From Allgaiera indica (lineage in GTDB: Bacteria; Pseudomonadota; Alphaproteobacteria; Rhodobacterales; Rhodobacteraceae), in the NCBI RefSeq assembly GCF_900106675.1, contig NZ_FNOB01000016.1, positions 26,665 to 90,664 on the forward strand: a DNA stretch of 64,000 bases, given 5' to 3'. Of the stretch, positions 36,067 to 45,124 are shown in pieces. A program made the position numbers and the translations under genes. Positions within the stretch are counted from its first letter, which is position 1; each line of letters begins with the position of its first letter. Under the pieces are notes generated by a model. It worked only from the letters and a program-made list of their open reading frames with translations, did no database searches and had not been told where the DNA came from.

Positions 36067-36702
36067 CTAATCCGCGTCCCCGGCCGCCGCACCATCCCCG
36101 GCATCGTCCCCGGCATCGTCCCCTCCTGGGCCGATCAGCGCGCCCAGCACGGCGCGGGCGTCGGGCCCGGACCAGTTGGCCTCGCCTATCAGGCGGGCGA
36201 TCTCTTGCCCGTCGGGATTCACGATCACCGTTACCGGAAGCCCCATGACCCCCATGCGGCGCGCAAGCTCGGCCTTCGGGTCGATGAGGATCGGCAATCT
36301 CTTGATCCCGTCCTCCTTGTAGAAGCGTTGAATCGCCGGCAGGCGGTTGCGAATGGTGGCGATCGGCAGCACCTGCAGCTTCGCGCCGCCCATCTGGGCC
36401 TGCAGCCGGTCGAGGGTGGGCATCTCCTTGCGGCAGGGCGCGCACCAGGTGGCCCAGAAGTTCACCACCAGATACCTGCCGCGATAATCCGACAACCGGT
36501 GCGGTGCGCCCGCGGCATCCTGAAAGGCGATATCGGGCACCGGCCTGGGCGCGGTGTGGAATTCCAGCTTCCTCATGTCGCCCTGGCGCAGCGCCGAAAC
36601 CTGCGCAAGGTTTGGCGCCCCCGACCAGGCCGCCTGCCCCGGCACAAGGTTTGCACCAAGCGCGAGGGCCGCGTATAGGACGGCGTTACGGACTTTTCTC
36701 AT
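36067..36702 (-). CDS. TlpA-like thioredoxin, periplasmic or membrane-anchored
   Basis: A 211-residue protein with an N-terminal signal or anchor helix (residues 5-25) and a thioredoxin fold containing the active-site motif WCAPC within [19 protein letters not shown], plus the cis-proline loop GLPVTVIV. TlpA-like proteins reduce disulfides outside the cytoplasm, for example during cytochrome c or copper-site maturation. The C-terminus ends in an Asp/Gly/Ala repeat tail ([11 protein letters not shown]). It is divergent from argH, with 33 bases between the starts. Confidence 0.93.
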   Translation of the reverse strand: MRKVRNAVLYAALALGANLVPGQAAWSGAPNLAQVSALRQGDMRKLEFHTAPRPVPDIAFQDAAGAPHRLSDYRGRYLVVNFWATWCAPCRKEMPTLDRLQAQMGGAKLQVLPIATIRNRLPAIQRFYKEDGIKRLPILIDPKAELARRMGVMGLPVTVIVNPDGQEIARLIGEANWSGPDARAVLGALIGPGGDDAGDDAGDGAAAGDAD

Positions 36703-36735
36703 GCGCACTCCCTGGGCCAGACGGGCAAACCGAAG

Positions 36736-38133
36736 ATGACCGATCAGACGAAATCTGCAAATACCATGTGGGGCGGGCGGTTCGCCGCAGGCCCCGACGC
36801 GATCATGGAGGCGATCAACGCCTCGATCGGCTATGACAAGCGCCTTTACGCCCAGGACATCGCCGGTTCGCGCGCCCATGCGGCAATGCTGGCCGCGCAG
36901 GGGATCCTGACCCACGCCGACGCCGAGGCGATCGGCGCGGGCCTGCTGCAAGTGCTGGCAGAGATCGAGGCCGGCGACTTCCCGTTCTCGGCGGCGCTGG
37001 AAGACATCCACATGAACGTGGAGGCGCGGCTCAAGGAGGTGATCGGCGAACCCGCCGGGCGGCTGCATACCGCGCGCTCGCGCAACGATCAGGTGGCGAC
37101 CGATTTCAAACTGTGGGTGCGCGATCAGATCGACGCGGCGATTTCCGGCATCGAGGCGTTGCAGAAGGCCTTTCTGGCGCAGGCCGAGGCCGGGGCGGAT
37201 TGGGTGATGCCGGGCTTCACCCATCTGCAAAGCGCCCAGCCGGTGACCTGGGGCCATCACATGATGGCATATGTCGAGATGCTGGGCCGCGATGCCGGCC
37301 GCTTCCGCGACGCCCGCGCGCGGATGAACGAATGCCCCCTGGGTGCGGCGGCGCTGGCCGGCACCTCCTTTCCGATCGACCGCCATGCCACGGCCCATGC
37401 ACTGGGCTTCGACCGTCCCGCCGCGAACAGCCTCGATGCCGTGGCCGACCGCGATTTCGCGCTGGAATTCTTGTCGGCGGCCTCGATCTGCGCCATGCAT
37501 CTGTCGCGCTTCGCGGAAGAACTGGTGATCTGGTCCTCGGCGCAGTTCCGTTTCGTGCGGCTGTCGGATGGGTTCTCGACCGGATCCTCGATCATGCCGC
37601 AGAAGCGCAACCCCGACGCCGCCGAATTGCTGCGCGCCAAGCTGGGCCGCATCCTGGGCGCCAATGTGGCGCTGTTTACCGTGATGAAGGGGCTGCCGCT
37701 GGCCTATTCCAAGGACATGCAGGAAGACAAGGAACAGGTCTTCGACGCCGCCGACAACCTGATGCTGGGGCTGGCCGCGATGACCGGCATGGTGCGTGAC
37801 ATGACCGCGAACCGCGACATACTGGAAGCCGCCGCCGGCGCCGGTTTCGCCACCGCGACGGACCTGGCCGACTGGCTGGTGCGCAGCCTGAACCTGCCCT
37901 TCCGCGAGGCCCACCACGTCACCGGCGCCCTCGTCGCGCTGGCCGAAAAGAAGGGCTGCGATCTCGCCGACTTGACGCTGGCGGAATTGCAAAGCGGCCA
38001 TCCGGGGATTACTCAGGACATCTATTCGGTGCTGGGGGTCCATAATTCCGTGGCCAGCCGCACCTCCTACGGGGGCACGGCGCCCGATCAGGTGCGCGCC
38101 CAGCTCGGCCGTTGGAAGGAGAAGCTTGGATGA
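36736..38133 (+). CDS. argH: Argininosuccinate lyase
   Basis: A 465-residue member of the fumarase/aspartase superfamily that splits argininosuccinate into arginine and fumarate. It starts with [11 protein letters not shown] after a short tail, has [13 protein letters not shown] and TFLPIDR-like substrate loops, and the fumarate-lyase signature [12 protein letters not shown] with the catalytic serine. Its stop overlaps the ATG of the next gene by 4 bases. The order argH - lipoprotein - DUF2834 - lysA is shared with many Rhodobacteraceae. Confidence 0.97.
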   Translation: MTDQTKSANTMWGGRFAAGPDAIMEAINASIGYDKRLYAQDIAGSRAHAAMLAAQGILTHADAEAIGAGLLQVLAEIEAGDFPFSAALEDIHMNVEARLKEVIGEPAGRLHTARSRNDQVATDFKLWVRDQIDAAISGIEALQKAFLAQAEAGADWVMPGFTHLQSAQPVTWGHHMMAYVEMLGRDAGRFRDARARMNECPLGAAALAGTSFPIDRHATAHALGFDRPAANSLDAVADRDFALEFLSAASICAMHLSRFAEELVIWSSAQFRFVRLSDGFSTGSSIMPQKRNPDAAELLRAKLGRILGANVALFTVMKGLPLAYSKDMQEDKEQVFDAADNLMLGLAAMTGMVRDMTANRDILEAAAGAGFATATDLADWLVRSLNLPFREAHHVTGALVALAEKKGCDLADLTLAELQSGHPGITQDIYSVLGVHNSVASRTSYGGTAPDQVRAQLGRWKEKLG

Positions 38134-38312
38134 TCCTTCGCGCCGTCATCACGCTGTCGCTGGCCGGCCTGGTCGCGGGCTGCGGCGCGGATGGCGCGCC
38201 GACACCGCCGCCCGGCCCCAAGCCCGCCGCCTCGCACGTCACCTATGAGAAGGACGGCACCAAGGTGACCGTCTCGGGCGAGGCCTATGTCGGCGTCGTG
38301 AAACGTTTCTGA
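38130..38312 (+). CDS. Small lipoprotein
   Basis: A 60-residue protein with a signal sequence and lipobox LVAGC (lipidated cysteine at residue 18), followed by a short proline-rich linker and [25 protein letters not shown]. The function is unknown. It is translationally coupled to argH (ATGA overlap) and to the following gene (TGATG). Similar tiny lipoproteins occur beside argH in related genomes. Confidence 0.85.
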   Translation: MILRAVITLSLAGLVAGCGADGAPTPPPGPKPAASHVTYEKDGTKVTVSGEAYVGVVKRF

Positions 38313-38629
38313 TGTCGGCGCTGCGGATCACCTATCTGGCGTTGGCGATCTGGGGCGCGGTGCAGCCGATGCGTCATTTGCTGGCCTGGTTCGGGGCGCA
38401 TGGGCCGAACCTGCCGGGCCTGTTCGCCGCCTGGCAGGCGAACGCCGCGACCACCGGGCTGATGTGGGATCTGGCCATCGCGGCGGTCGCGCTGACGGTC
38501 TGGGTCCTGGCCGAGACCCTCGTGCGTCAGAACTGGATCGCGCTGCTCGCGATTCCCGCGACCCTTCTGATCGGGCTGTCCTGCGGACTGCCGCTGTATC
38601 TGTTCCTGCGCAGCCGGCCGGTGACCTGA
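38312..38629 (+). CDS. DUF2834-type membrane protein
   Basis: A 105-residue protein with three hydrophobic segments (about 5-22, 50-68, 74-98). The pattern, LALAIWGAVQPMRHLLAWF at the start and LPLYLFLRSRP at the end, fits DUF2834. No function is known for the family. It overlaps the lipoprotein stop by one base and is followed 48 bases later by lysA, so it belongs to the argH-lysA run. Confidence 0.8.
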   Translation: MSALRITYLALAIWGAVQPMRHLLAWFGAHGPNLPGLFAAWQANAATTGLMWDLAIAAVALTVWVLAETLVRQNWIALLAIPATLLIGLSCGLPLYLFLRSRPVT

Positions 38630-38677
38630 GCGCCCGACGGGGCTTGAAACGCCAAGGGTTTCTGCTACCAGCGCAGG

Positions 38678-39943
38678 ATGGATCATTTTCTGTATCGCGA
38701 CGGGATCCTCCATGCCGAGGACGTCCCCCTGACCGAGGTTGCCGCAGCCGTCGGCACGCCGTTCTATTGCTATTCGACGGCCACGCTGACCCGCCATTTC
38801 CGGCTGTTCGACGAGGCCCTTGCCGGCACCGATCATCTGGTCTGCTACGCGATGAAGGCCAATTCCAACCAGGCGGTGCTGACGCTGATGGCGCGGCTGG
38901 GCGCCGGGGCCGATGTGGTTTCCGGCGGGGAATATGCGCGCGCCCTGGCCGCCGGTTTCCCGGGCGACAAGATCGTCTTCTCCGGCGTCGGCAAGACGCG
39001 CGCGGAAATGCGCGCGGCGCTGACGGGCGGGATCCGGCAGTTCAACCTGGAAAGCGAACCCGAGATGGAGGCGCTGAACGAGGTCGCGCTGTCGCTGGGC
39101 ACGGTGGCGCCGGTCACCGTGCGGGTGAACCCCGATGTCGACGCTAGGACGCATGAGAAGATCGCCACCGGCAAATCGGAAAACAAGTTCGGCATCCCGA
39201 TCTCTCGCGCGCGCGAGGTCTATGCCCGCGCCGCCGCCCTGCCCGGCCTTCGGGTCGTGGGGATCGACGTGCATATCGGCAGCCAGTTGACCGATCTCGA
39301 ACCCTACGGCCAGGCCTTCGACAAGGTGGCCGAACTGACCCGCGCCCTACGCGCCGACGGGCACGACATCCGCCGTCTGGATCTGGGCGGAGGTCTGGGC
39401 ATTCCTTATGAGCGTTCCAACACCGCGCCGCCGCTGCCGGTGGAATACGGCGCGCTGGTGAAGGAAAAGCTGGGCCACCTGAGCTGCGAGATCGAGATCG
39501 AGCCCGGCCGCCTGATCGCCGGCAACGCCGGGCTGCTGGTGGCGCAGGTGATCTATGTGAAATCCGGCGAGGGCCGCGATTTCGTGATCCTCGACGCGGC
39601 GATGAACGATCTGGTGCGCCCGGCGATGTACGGCGCCTGGCATGATATCGTTCCCGTCGTCGAACCCGCCCCGGGGGTCGCGCCGCGCCCCTATGACGTG
39701 GTGGGGCCGGTCTGCGAATCGGGCGACACCTTCGCCAAGCAGCGCAACCTGCCGCCGATCGCGGCGGGCGACCTGGTCGCCTTCCGCTCGGCCGGGGCCT
39801 ACGGCGCGGTGATGGCCTCGGAATACAATTCCAGGCCGCTGATACCGGAAGTTCTGGTGAAGGACGGCAATTTCGGGCTGGTGCGGCAACGACCCAGCTA
39901 TGAAGATCTGATCGCGCGCGATACCATTCCCGAGTGGCTGTGA
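38678..39943 (+). CDS. lysA: Diaminopimelate decarboxylase
   Basis: A 421-residue PLP enzyme of the alanine-racemase fold that makes lysine from meso-diaminopimelate. The PLP lysine is in VCYAMKANSNQAVL. Other marks are GVGKTRAEM, HIGSQLTDL, LDLGGGLGIPY and the substrate cysteine region CESGDTFAKQR. Length and start are normal. It is followed 37 bases later by the TIGR02302 gene. Confidence 0.97.
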   Translation: MDHFLYRDGILHAEDVPLTEVAAAVGTPFYCYSTATLTRHFRLFDEALAGTDHLVCYAMKANSNQAVLTLMARLGAGADVVSGGEYARALAAGFPGDKIVFSGVGKTRAEMRAALTGGIRQFNLESEPEMEALNEVALSLGTVAPVTVRVNPDVDARTHEKIATGKSENKFGIPISRAREVYARAAALPGLRVVGIDVHIGSQLTDLEPYGQAFDKVAELTRALRADGHDIRRLDLGGGLGIPYERSNTAPPLPVEYGALVKEKLGHLSCEIEIEPGRLIAGNAGLLVAQVIYVKSGEGRDFVILDAAMNDLVRPAMYGAWHDIVPVVEPAPGVAPRPYDVVGPVCESGDTFAKQRNLPPIAAGDLVAFRSAGAYGAVMASEYNSRPLIPEVLVKDGNFGLVRQRPSYEDLIARDTIPEWL

Positions 39944-39980
39944 GAGCCGGGCCTTCCGCCCGCACGGCCGGAAGGAGCGT

Positions 39981-42575
39981 ATGAGCGACACCAGGCGACA
40001 AGAGACCCGGACCTCGGCCCTTGCAGCCGCGCTGCGCCAGGCGCGCTGGCCGCTGCGCTGGACGCTTGCCGGCCTGTGGGCCGAGCGGATCACCCGCGCC
40101 TTCTGGCCGGTCTGGACGATCGCGCTGGCCTTGGCGGCGGCGCTGGCGCTGGGGCTGGGCCAGGTGATTGCGGACACCGCGCTGCGGTGGGTGCTGTTGG
40201 CTGCCCTCGCCGCGATGATGGTATTTGCCGTCTGGGGCGCCTGGGGCTTTCGACGGCCAGGCCGGGCCGAGGCGCTCGAACGGCTGGACGCGCGTCTGCC
40301 GGGGCGCCCCTTCGCGGCGCTGGCCGATGCCCAGGCGATCGGCACGGGTGACGCCGCCTCGGCCGCGGTCTGGCGGGCACATCTGCGGCGCATGGCCGCG
40401 CGGTCCCGCGCCGCCCGCGCGGTGGCGCCCGATCTGCGTATCGCCACGCGCGACCCGTTCGGCCTGCGCCATGCCGCCCTGATCGCCTTCATCATCGCGA
40501 TGCTCTTTGGCGTGCCCGGCCGGCTGATCGGCATCGTCCCCGAAGCCCCGCCCGGCACGCGCGCCGCGCTGGCGGCCGGCCCCGCGTGGGAAGGCTGGAT
40601 CCAGCCGCCCGCCTATACCGGCAAGCCCGCGCTCTACCTCAACGATATCGACCGCGACCAGTTCGCCGTTCCGCAGGGGTCACGGCTGTCGCTGCGTCTT
40701 TACGGCACCCCAGGCGCGGTAACGGTGAAGCAGACGCTTAACGACCAGACATCCGCCCCCGACAAGCAGGGAGGCCTGAGCCTGCGCGTCGATCACAGCG
40801 GACGGCTGGCGATCAATGGGGCGGGCGGGCGCGACTGGGCGATCCGCGTGATCCCGGACACCGCGCCCCAGGTCGCCTTCGTCGGCACCGCAGAGCGCCG
40901 CGCCGGCGGCGAGTTGCGCCAGCCCTTCAGCGCCAGCGACGATTACGGCGTGATCCGGGGCCATGCGACCATCACGCTCGATCTGGCCGCGGTCGACCGC
41001 CGCTATGGGCTGAAGGTTGCGCCCGAGCCGCGCAAGCCGGTCACCCTGACCTTGCCGATGCCGATCTCGGGCAGCCGCAAGCATTTCACCCAGACGCTGA
41101 TCGAGAACCTCGCCAAATCGCCTTGGGCGAACCTGCCGGTCGAGATGACGCTGACGGTCGAGGACGCGGCGGGCCACGTCACCACCTCGGCGCCGCGCAA
41201 GATGGATCTGCCGGGGCGTCGTTTCTTCGATCCGCTGGCCGCCGCGGTGATCGAGATGCGGCGCGATCTGCTGTGGTCGCGCGCCAATGGCGCCCGCACC
41301 GTCGAGATCCTGCGCGCCATCACCGACCGCCCGGATGGTTTCATCCACAACAAGGGTGCCTATCTGCTGGTCCGCACCGCGATGCGCCGCCTGCAGGCCG
41401 GCGTCGCCGAGGGCCTGACCCCGAAAGTGCGCGACGAGGTGGCCCAGGCCCTGTGGGATGCCGCAGTGAAGATTGAGGATGGCAAGCTGTCGGACGCGTT
41501 GGCGCGGCTGCGCCAGGCCCAGGACAGGCTGTCCGAGGCGATCCGCCGCGGTGCCAGCCCCGATGAGGTGCAGAAGCTGATGGACGACCTCAACGAGGCG
41601 ATGCGCAACTACATCCGCCGCCTGGCCGAGCAGCAAAAGAACGATCCCAACAAGCGCAGCGCCGAGAATGACAACGCTCAGCGGATCACCGGCGATCAAC
41701 TGCAGCAGATGTTGAACCGCCTGCAGCAGTTGATGAACGAGGGCCGCATGGCCGAGGCGCAGCAATTACTCGATCAGCTGTCGCAAATGATGCAGAACCT
41801 GCGGGTGACCCAAGGCCCCGGCGGGATGCAGTCGCCGGGCCAGGGCACGATGCAGGACCTTGCCGAGACGCTGCGCAAGCAGCAAAGCCTGTCGGATCAG
41901 GCCTTCCAGGACCTGCAGAACCGCGACATGGGCACGCCTGATCAGCGGCAGGGCGGACGGCAGGGCCAGGGCAAGCAGCAACCGGGCCAGAATGGCAAGG
42001 ACCAGCAGGGCGGAGGCCAGGGATCGGGCGACACTCGGGGCGCCCAGCAGGGGCACGAACAGGGCAGAGCCGGCGAAAGACGCTCCCTGGCCCAGCGGCA
42101 GAAGACCCTGCGCGAGGAATTGCGCCGCCAGTCCGAACAGGGCCTGCCGGGCGCAGGCACCCCCCAGGGCAAGGCCGGCCGCGATGCACTGGGCCGAGCC
42201 GGCCGCGCCATGGAAGGCGCCGAACGGGCCCTGCGCGAAGGTGACCTGTCGGGCGCGCTGGACAAGCAGGCCGAAGCGATGGAGGCGCTGCGCCAGGGCA
42301 TGCGCGATCTGGGCCGCGCGATGGCGCAGAACCAGCAGCCCGACCAGGGCCAGCGCGGTGGCCAGGGACAGGCGGCTCAGGATGGCTCTCGCGATCCGCT
42401 GGGCCGCGAAGCCGGCTCGGTCGGCCGGCTGGGCACCAGCCAGGACATGCTGCAGGGCGAGGGCATCTATCGCCGTGCCGAAGAAATCCTGAAGGAACTG
42501 CGCCGCCGCTCGGGCGACATGAGCCGCCCCGAGGCAGAACGCGACTACCTCAAACGCCTGCTGGAACCCTATTGA
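39981..42575 (+). CDS. TIGR02302/DUF4175 family protein
   Basis: An 864-residue protein with two or three hydrophobic helices in the first 190 residues, a beta-rich middle part (about 200-430) and a very long Gln/Asn/Gly/Arg-rich helical C-terminus (about 520-840) with stretches such as QLQQMLNRLQQLMNEGRMAE. The family is conserved in alphaproteobacteria and often follows lysA, but its function is unknown. The layout suggests an inner-membrane protein with a large flexible domain. The 3' end is followed after 249 bases by the IS66-type insertion. Confidence 0.9.
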   Translation: MSDTRRQETRTSALAAALRQARWPLRWTLAGLWAERITRAFWPVWTIALALAAALALGLGQVIADTALRWVLLAALAAMMVFAVWGAWGFRRPGRAEALERLDARLPGRPFAALADAQAIGTGDAASAAVWRAHLRRMAARSRAARAVAPDLRIATRDPFGLRHAALIAFIIAMLFGVPGRLIGIVPEAPPGTRAALAAGPAWEGWIQPPAYTGKPALYLNDIDRDQFAVPQGSRLSLRLYGTPGAVTVKQTLNDQTSAPDKQGGLSLRVDHSGRLAINGAGGRDWAIRVIPDTAPQVAFVGTAERRAGGELRQPFSASDDYGVIRGHATITLDLAAVDRRYGLKVAPEPRKPVTLTLPMPISGSRKHFTQTLIENLAKSPWANLPVEMTLTVEDAAGHVTTSAPRKMDLPGRRFFDPLAAAVIEMRRDLLWSRANGARTVEILRAITDRPDGFIHNKGAYLLVRTAMRRLQAGVAEGLTPKVRDEVAQALWDAAVKIEDGKLSDALARLRQAQDRLSEAIRRGASPDEVQKLMDDLNEAMRNYIRRLAEQQKNDPNKRSAENDNAQRITGDQLQQMLNRLQQLMNEGRMAEAQQLLDQLSQMMQNLRVTQGPGGMQSPGQGTMQDLAETLRKQQSLSDQAFQDLQNRDMGTPDQRQGGRQGQGKQQPGQNGKDQQGGGQGSGDTRGAQQGHEQGRAGERRSLAQRQKTLREELRRQSEQGLPGAGTPQGKAGRDALGRAGRAMEGAERALREGDLSGALDKQAEAMEALRQGMRDLGRAMAQNQQPDQGQRGGQGQAAQDGSRDPLGREAGSVGRLGTSQDMLQGEGIYRRAEEILKELRRRSGDMSRPEAERDYLKRLLEPY

Positions 42576-42816
42576 AGCCCAGCAGCCGGCCCGATCGGGG
42601 CCATGCCCGCGATTTCCCGACCCATAGCACACGCGGCCGGGGGCGGGATCGGCCGCGCAACTGCCTGGCCACTTCGCCCGGCCCCGTCGGGCCGCGGGTC
42701 TCTGCCTTGGCCGACCCGGGTATCGCAGGCCTGTATCGCAAGCTTCACGAAGCGTCATCTGTGCATATCCTCGGCCCGCGCCCCGGACGGCACCGCAATT
42801 CCGCACGGTCCCGATG

Positions 42817-42824
42817 CGCCTATA
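42817..42824. repeat. Target-site duplication, left copy
   Basis: CGCCTATA directly before the left end of the IS66-type element, identical to 44989-44996 at its right end. Eight bases is the duplication length expected for IS66. Confidence 0.9.
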
Positions 42825-42909
42825 GTAAGCGGCGGCTGAGCGACACGTTGCCGGCCCCGGCGTGGGCTGCGAGGTGATACACACCTCATGATGGGGAGTG
42901 CGTTTCGCA

Positions 42910-43314
42910 ATGGATGCTCAGACTGCGTTTCTCAGATCGCTTGGCGTGGAGATTTTCGAGAGCGGGTATCGTCGGCGGCCTGAGGCCGTGAAGGCGCGGG
43001 CCGTCGCGGAGACGCTGGAACCGGGCGTGACGGTCAACGCGGTGGCGGCGCGTTACGGGGTGAAACCGAACCAGTTGTCGGCGTAGCGATGCCTGGCCAA
43101 GCAAGGGAGGCTGGTCCTGCCCGCCACCGAGATGGCGGACGAACCGGCAACCTTCGCGCCGCTAGTTTTGTGTGACCCGGAGCCACCGCGGGCGCCCGAG
43201 CCCTCAGATGACAAGCTGCGCCTCGTCTTCGGTGACGTGACGATCGCGCTCGCCGCCGAGACCCCGGCGGTGCGGATTGCCGCGATCGTGCATGCGCTCG
43301 GGGCGCCCTCGTGA
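42910..43314 (+). pseudogene. tnpA: IS66 tnpA (OrfA), nonsense mutation
   Basis: The frame begins MDAQTAFLRSLGVEIFESG, with the IS66 OrfA helix-turn-helix pattern RPEAVKARAVAETLEPGVTV, and reaches NQLSA. A TAG at 43084-43086 then stops it, where related copies have a tryptophan (TGG). The same frame continues RCLAKQGRLVLPA to a proper stop at 43314, so one base change separates it from an intact 134-residue protein. The end overlaps tnpB by 4 bases (ATGA). Confidence 0.9.
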
Positions 43315-43664
43315 TGATGCCGTCCCACACCGTCCGTATCCTGGTGGCGACGCAGCCGGTCAACTTCCGCAAGGGCCATGACGGCCTCGCCGCGCAGGTC
43401 GCATCGGTCCTGAAGGAAGACCCGTTCACCGGCACCGTGTTTTTATTCCGGGCCAAGCGTGCTGACAGGCTCAAGATCCTGTTCCGGGACGGGAGCGGGT
43501 TGGTGATGGCCTACAAGCGGCTGGAGGAGACCACCTTCACCTGGCCGGCGGTTCGGGACGGCGTGATGACGTTGAGCCGGGCGCAGTTCGAGGCCCTGTT
43601 TGCCGGCCTCGACTGGTGCAAGGTGAAGGCGCTGGAGACCCGGCGTCCGGCTGCGGCAGAATGA
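43311..43664 (+). CDS. tnpB: IS66 accessory protein TnpB
   Basis: A 117-residue intact protein of the IS66 Orf2 family: VRILVATQPVNFRKGHDGLAA, GTVFLFRAKRADRLKILFRDGSG and FTWP. TnpB is needed for transposition, but its action is unclear. It is the only intact gene of the element. The start could be any of the clustered ATGs at 43311-43317. Confidence 0.92.
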   Translation: MMMPSHTVRILVATQPVNFRKGHDGLAAQVASVLKEDPFTGTVFLFRAKRADRLKILFRDGSGLVMAYKRLEETTFTWPAVRDGVMTLSRAQFEALFAGLDWCKVKALETRRPAAAE

Positions 43665-44142
43665 ATCAGGCCGGAGGAAACGGCGCACCTCTGACGCCGT
43701 TTCGGGCTATGCTTCCGCCATGCCCGCCGCCGCCATCGACCTGTCAGCCACCCCCGAGGCGCAGCGCGAAGCTGTCGCCGCGGTGCTCCGCGAGCGGGAC
43801 GCGCTGAAGGAGGCCAACAAGCGCCTCGAGCACTTGGTCGCCGAACTCAACCATGCGGTTCACGGCAAGCGGTCGGAGAAACTCAGCGAAGACGGCCGGC
43901 AACTGGCTTTCGAGGATCTCGAGATCGCGGTCGCCGAAGCCGAGGAGAAGCAGGAGACGCCGGCACCGTCCGAGAGCCGGCCCCGGCGTGCATCCCGGCG
44001 CAATCGGGGCAACCTGCCCAAGGATCTGCCGCGCATCGAGCGTGTCATCGAGCCGGACAGCCTGTTGTGCCCCTGCGGCCGCGGCGTCGCCATTGTCGCT
44101 CGGACCAATGGCGCAACAATGGCGACTGCACAAGCTCGGCGT

Positions 44143-44186
44143 CGTGCCGCAGGCACGCCTGCGGCGTGCCGCAGGCACGCCTGCGG
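44143..44186. repeat. Two tandem copies of a 22-bp palindromic unit inside tnpC
   Basis: CGTGCCGCAGGCACGCCTGC plus GG occurs twice in perfect tandem, followed by a partial third copy (CGTG). Each unit contains the inverted repeat GCCGCAGGC / GCCTGCGGC separated by 2 bases. Just upstream, CGCCATTGT (44088-44096) is mirrored by ACAATGGCG (44116-44124). The block interrupts the conserved TnpC zinc-finger sequence. Confidence 0.85.
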
Positions 44187-44988
44187 CGTGACGATCGCAC
44201 CAAGCGGCTGGACATCGTGCCCACCCCGCTGCGGGTGATCGTCACGGTTCGACCCAAGTATGCCTGTCGCGCCTGCACTGATGGCGTGACCCAGGGCGAA
44301 CCATTGGACGCCATTGGTTCAAGAACACCTGCAGCTTGACGGCTACCAGGGCTACAACCGCCTGACGCGTCCCTCCCGCAAGGGCGGCGATCCGGTCCGC
44401 GGGACGCATTGCTGGGCCCACGCGCGGCGCAAGCTGAAGGAAGTGTTCGACCGCGACGGCTCTGAGATCGCCGCCGAGGGGCTACGCCGGATCGCCGCGT
44501 TCTACAATGTCGAGGCCGATATTCGCGGCGCGGCGCCGGGACAGCGGCTCTCGGCCCGCCGGGCGCGCACCGCGCCCCTTGTCGCACCCTTCGGGGAATG
44601 GCTGCAACGACAGCGCCTGCGCATCTCCGCCAAGTCGCGCCTCGGCGAGAAGCTTGCCTACATCCACCGTCACTGGGACGGGCTGCAGACTTGCCTGCAC
44701 GATGGTCGGGTCGCTATCGACTCCAACCGCGTCGAGAACCTGATCCGGCCCATCGCTCTGAACAGGAAGAACGCATTGTTCGCCGGACATGATGAAGGCG
44801 GGCGCGCCTGGGGCCGCATCGCATCGCTCATCGAGACCGCAAAGATCAACGGCGTCGAGCCCTGCGCTTATCTCAGGACCACCCTCGAGGCTATCGCCGC
44901 CGGCCATCCGCAAGGCCAAATCGACGATCTCCTGCCCCGCAACTTCAGCCCTCAAGCTGAACCCGAGTGGGTGGCCCACGCCGTTTAC

Positions 44989-44996
44989 CGCCTATA
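44989..44996. repeat. Target-site duplication, right copy
   Basis: CGCCTATA directly after the right end of the IS66-type element; a perfect match to the left copy at 42817-42824. Confidence 0.9.
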
Positions 44997-45124
44997 GAGC
45001 ACTACTGACCCCCAGCCGCAGGCGACCGCCGCGCTGGCGTGAAGGTCCCACAAGCCACCCCGCAGCCCCGAAAATCGCAAATGCAGCCGCACCGGGGGCC
45101 TTTTGGTGGGCCTATTGGTCCGGC

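Larger units (their letters stand above)
42825..44988 (+). mobile_element. IS66-family insertion sequence, inactivated, 2164 bp
   Basis: The ends are imperfect inverted repeats: GTAAGCGGCGGC on the left and, reading inward from the right, GTAAACGGCGTG. They are flanked by the perfect 8-bp duplication CGCCTATA. Inside are the three IS66 genes tnpA, tnpB and tnpC, in order. Full-size members are about 2.4-2.6 kb. This copy has a nonsense codon in tnpA and a deleted, frameshifted tnpC, so it cannot transpose itself. It sits between two convergent genes and disrupts neither. Confidence 0.92.
43720..44997 (+). pseudogene. tnpC: IS66 transposase tnpC, insertion, frameshift and core deletion
   Basis: Intact TnpC is roughly 510-540 residues. 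Here the N-terminal coiled coil and CPCG zinc part (43720 to about 44090) are followed by about 100 bases of foreign-looking sequence. The zinc-finger continuation DDRTKRLDIVPTPLRVIV then resumes in another frame and stops at 44339. The C-terminal part (from about 44314, LDGYQGYNRL, with the conserved ENLIRPIALNRKNALFAG) is in a third frame. Roughly 170 residues around the first catalytic aspartate are missing. The last codons run into the target duplication, where the stop TAG lies. Confidence 0.9.
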
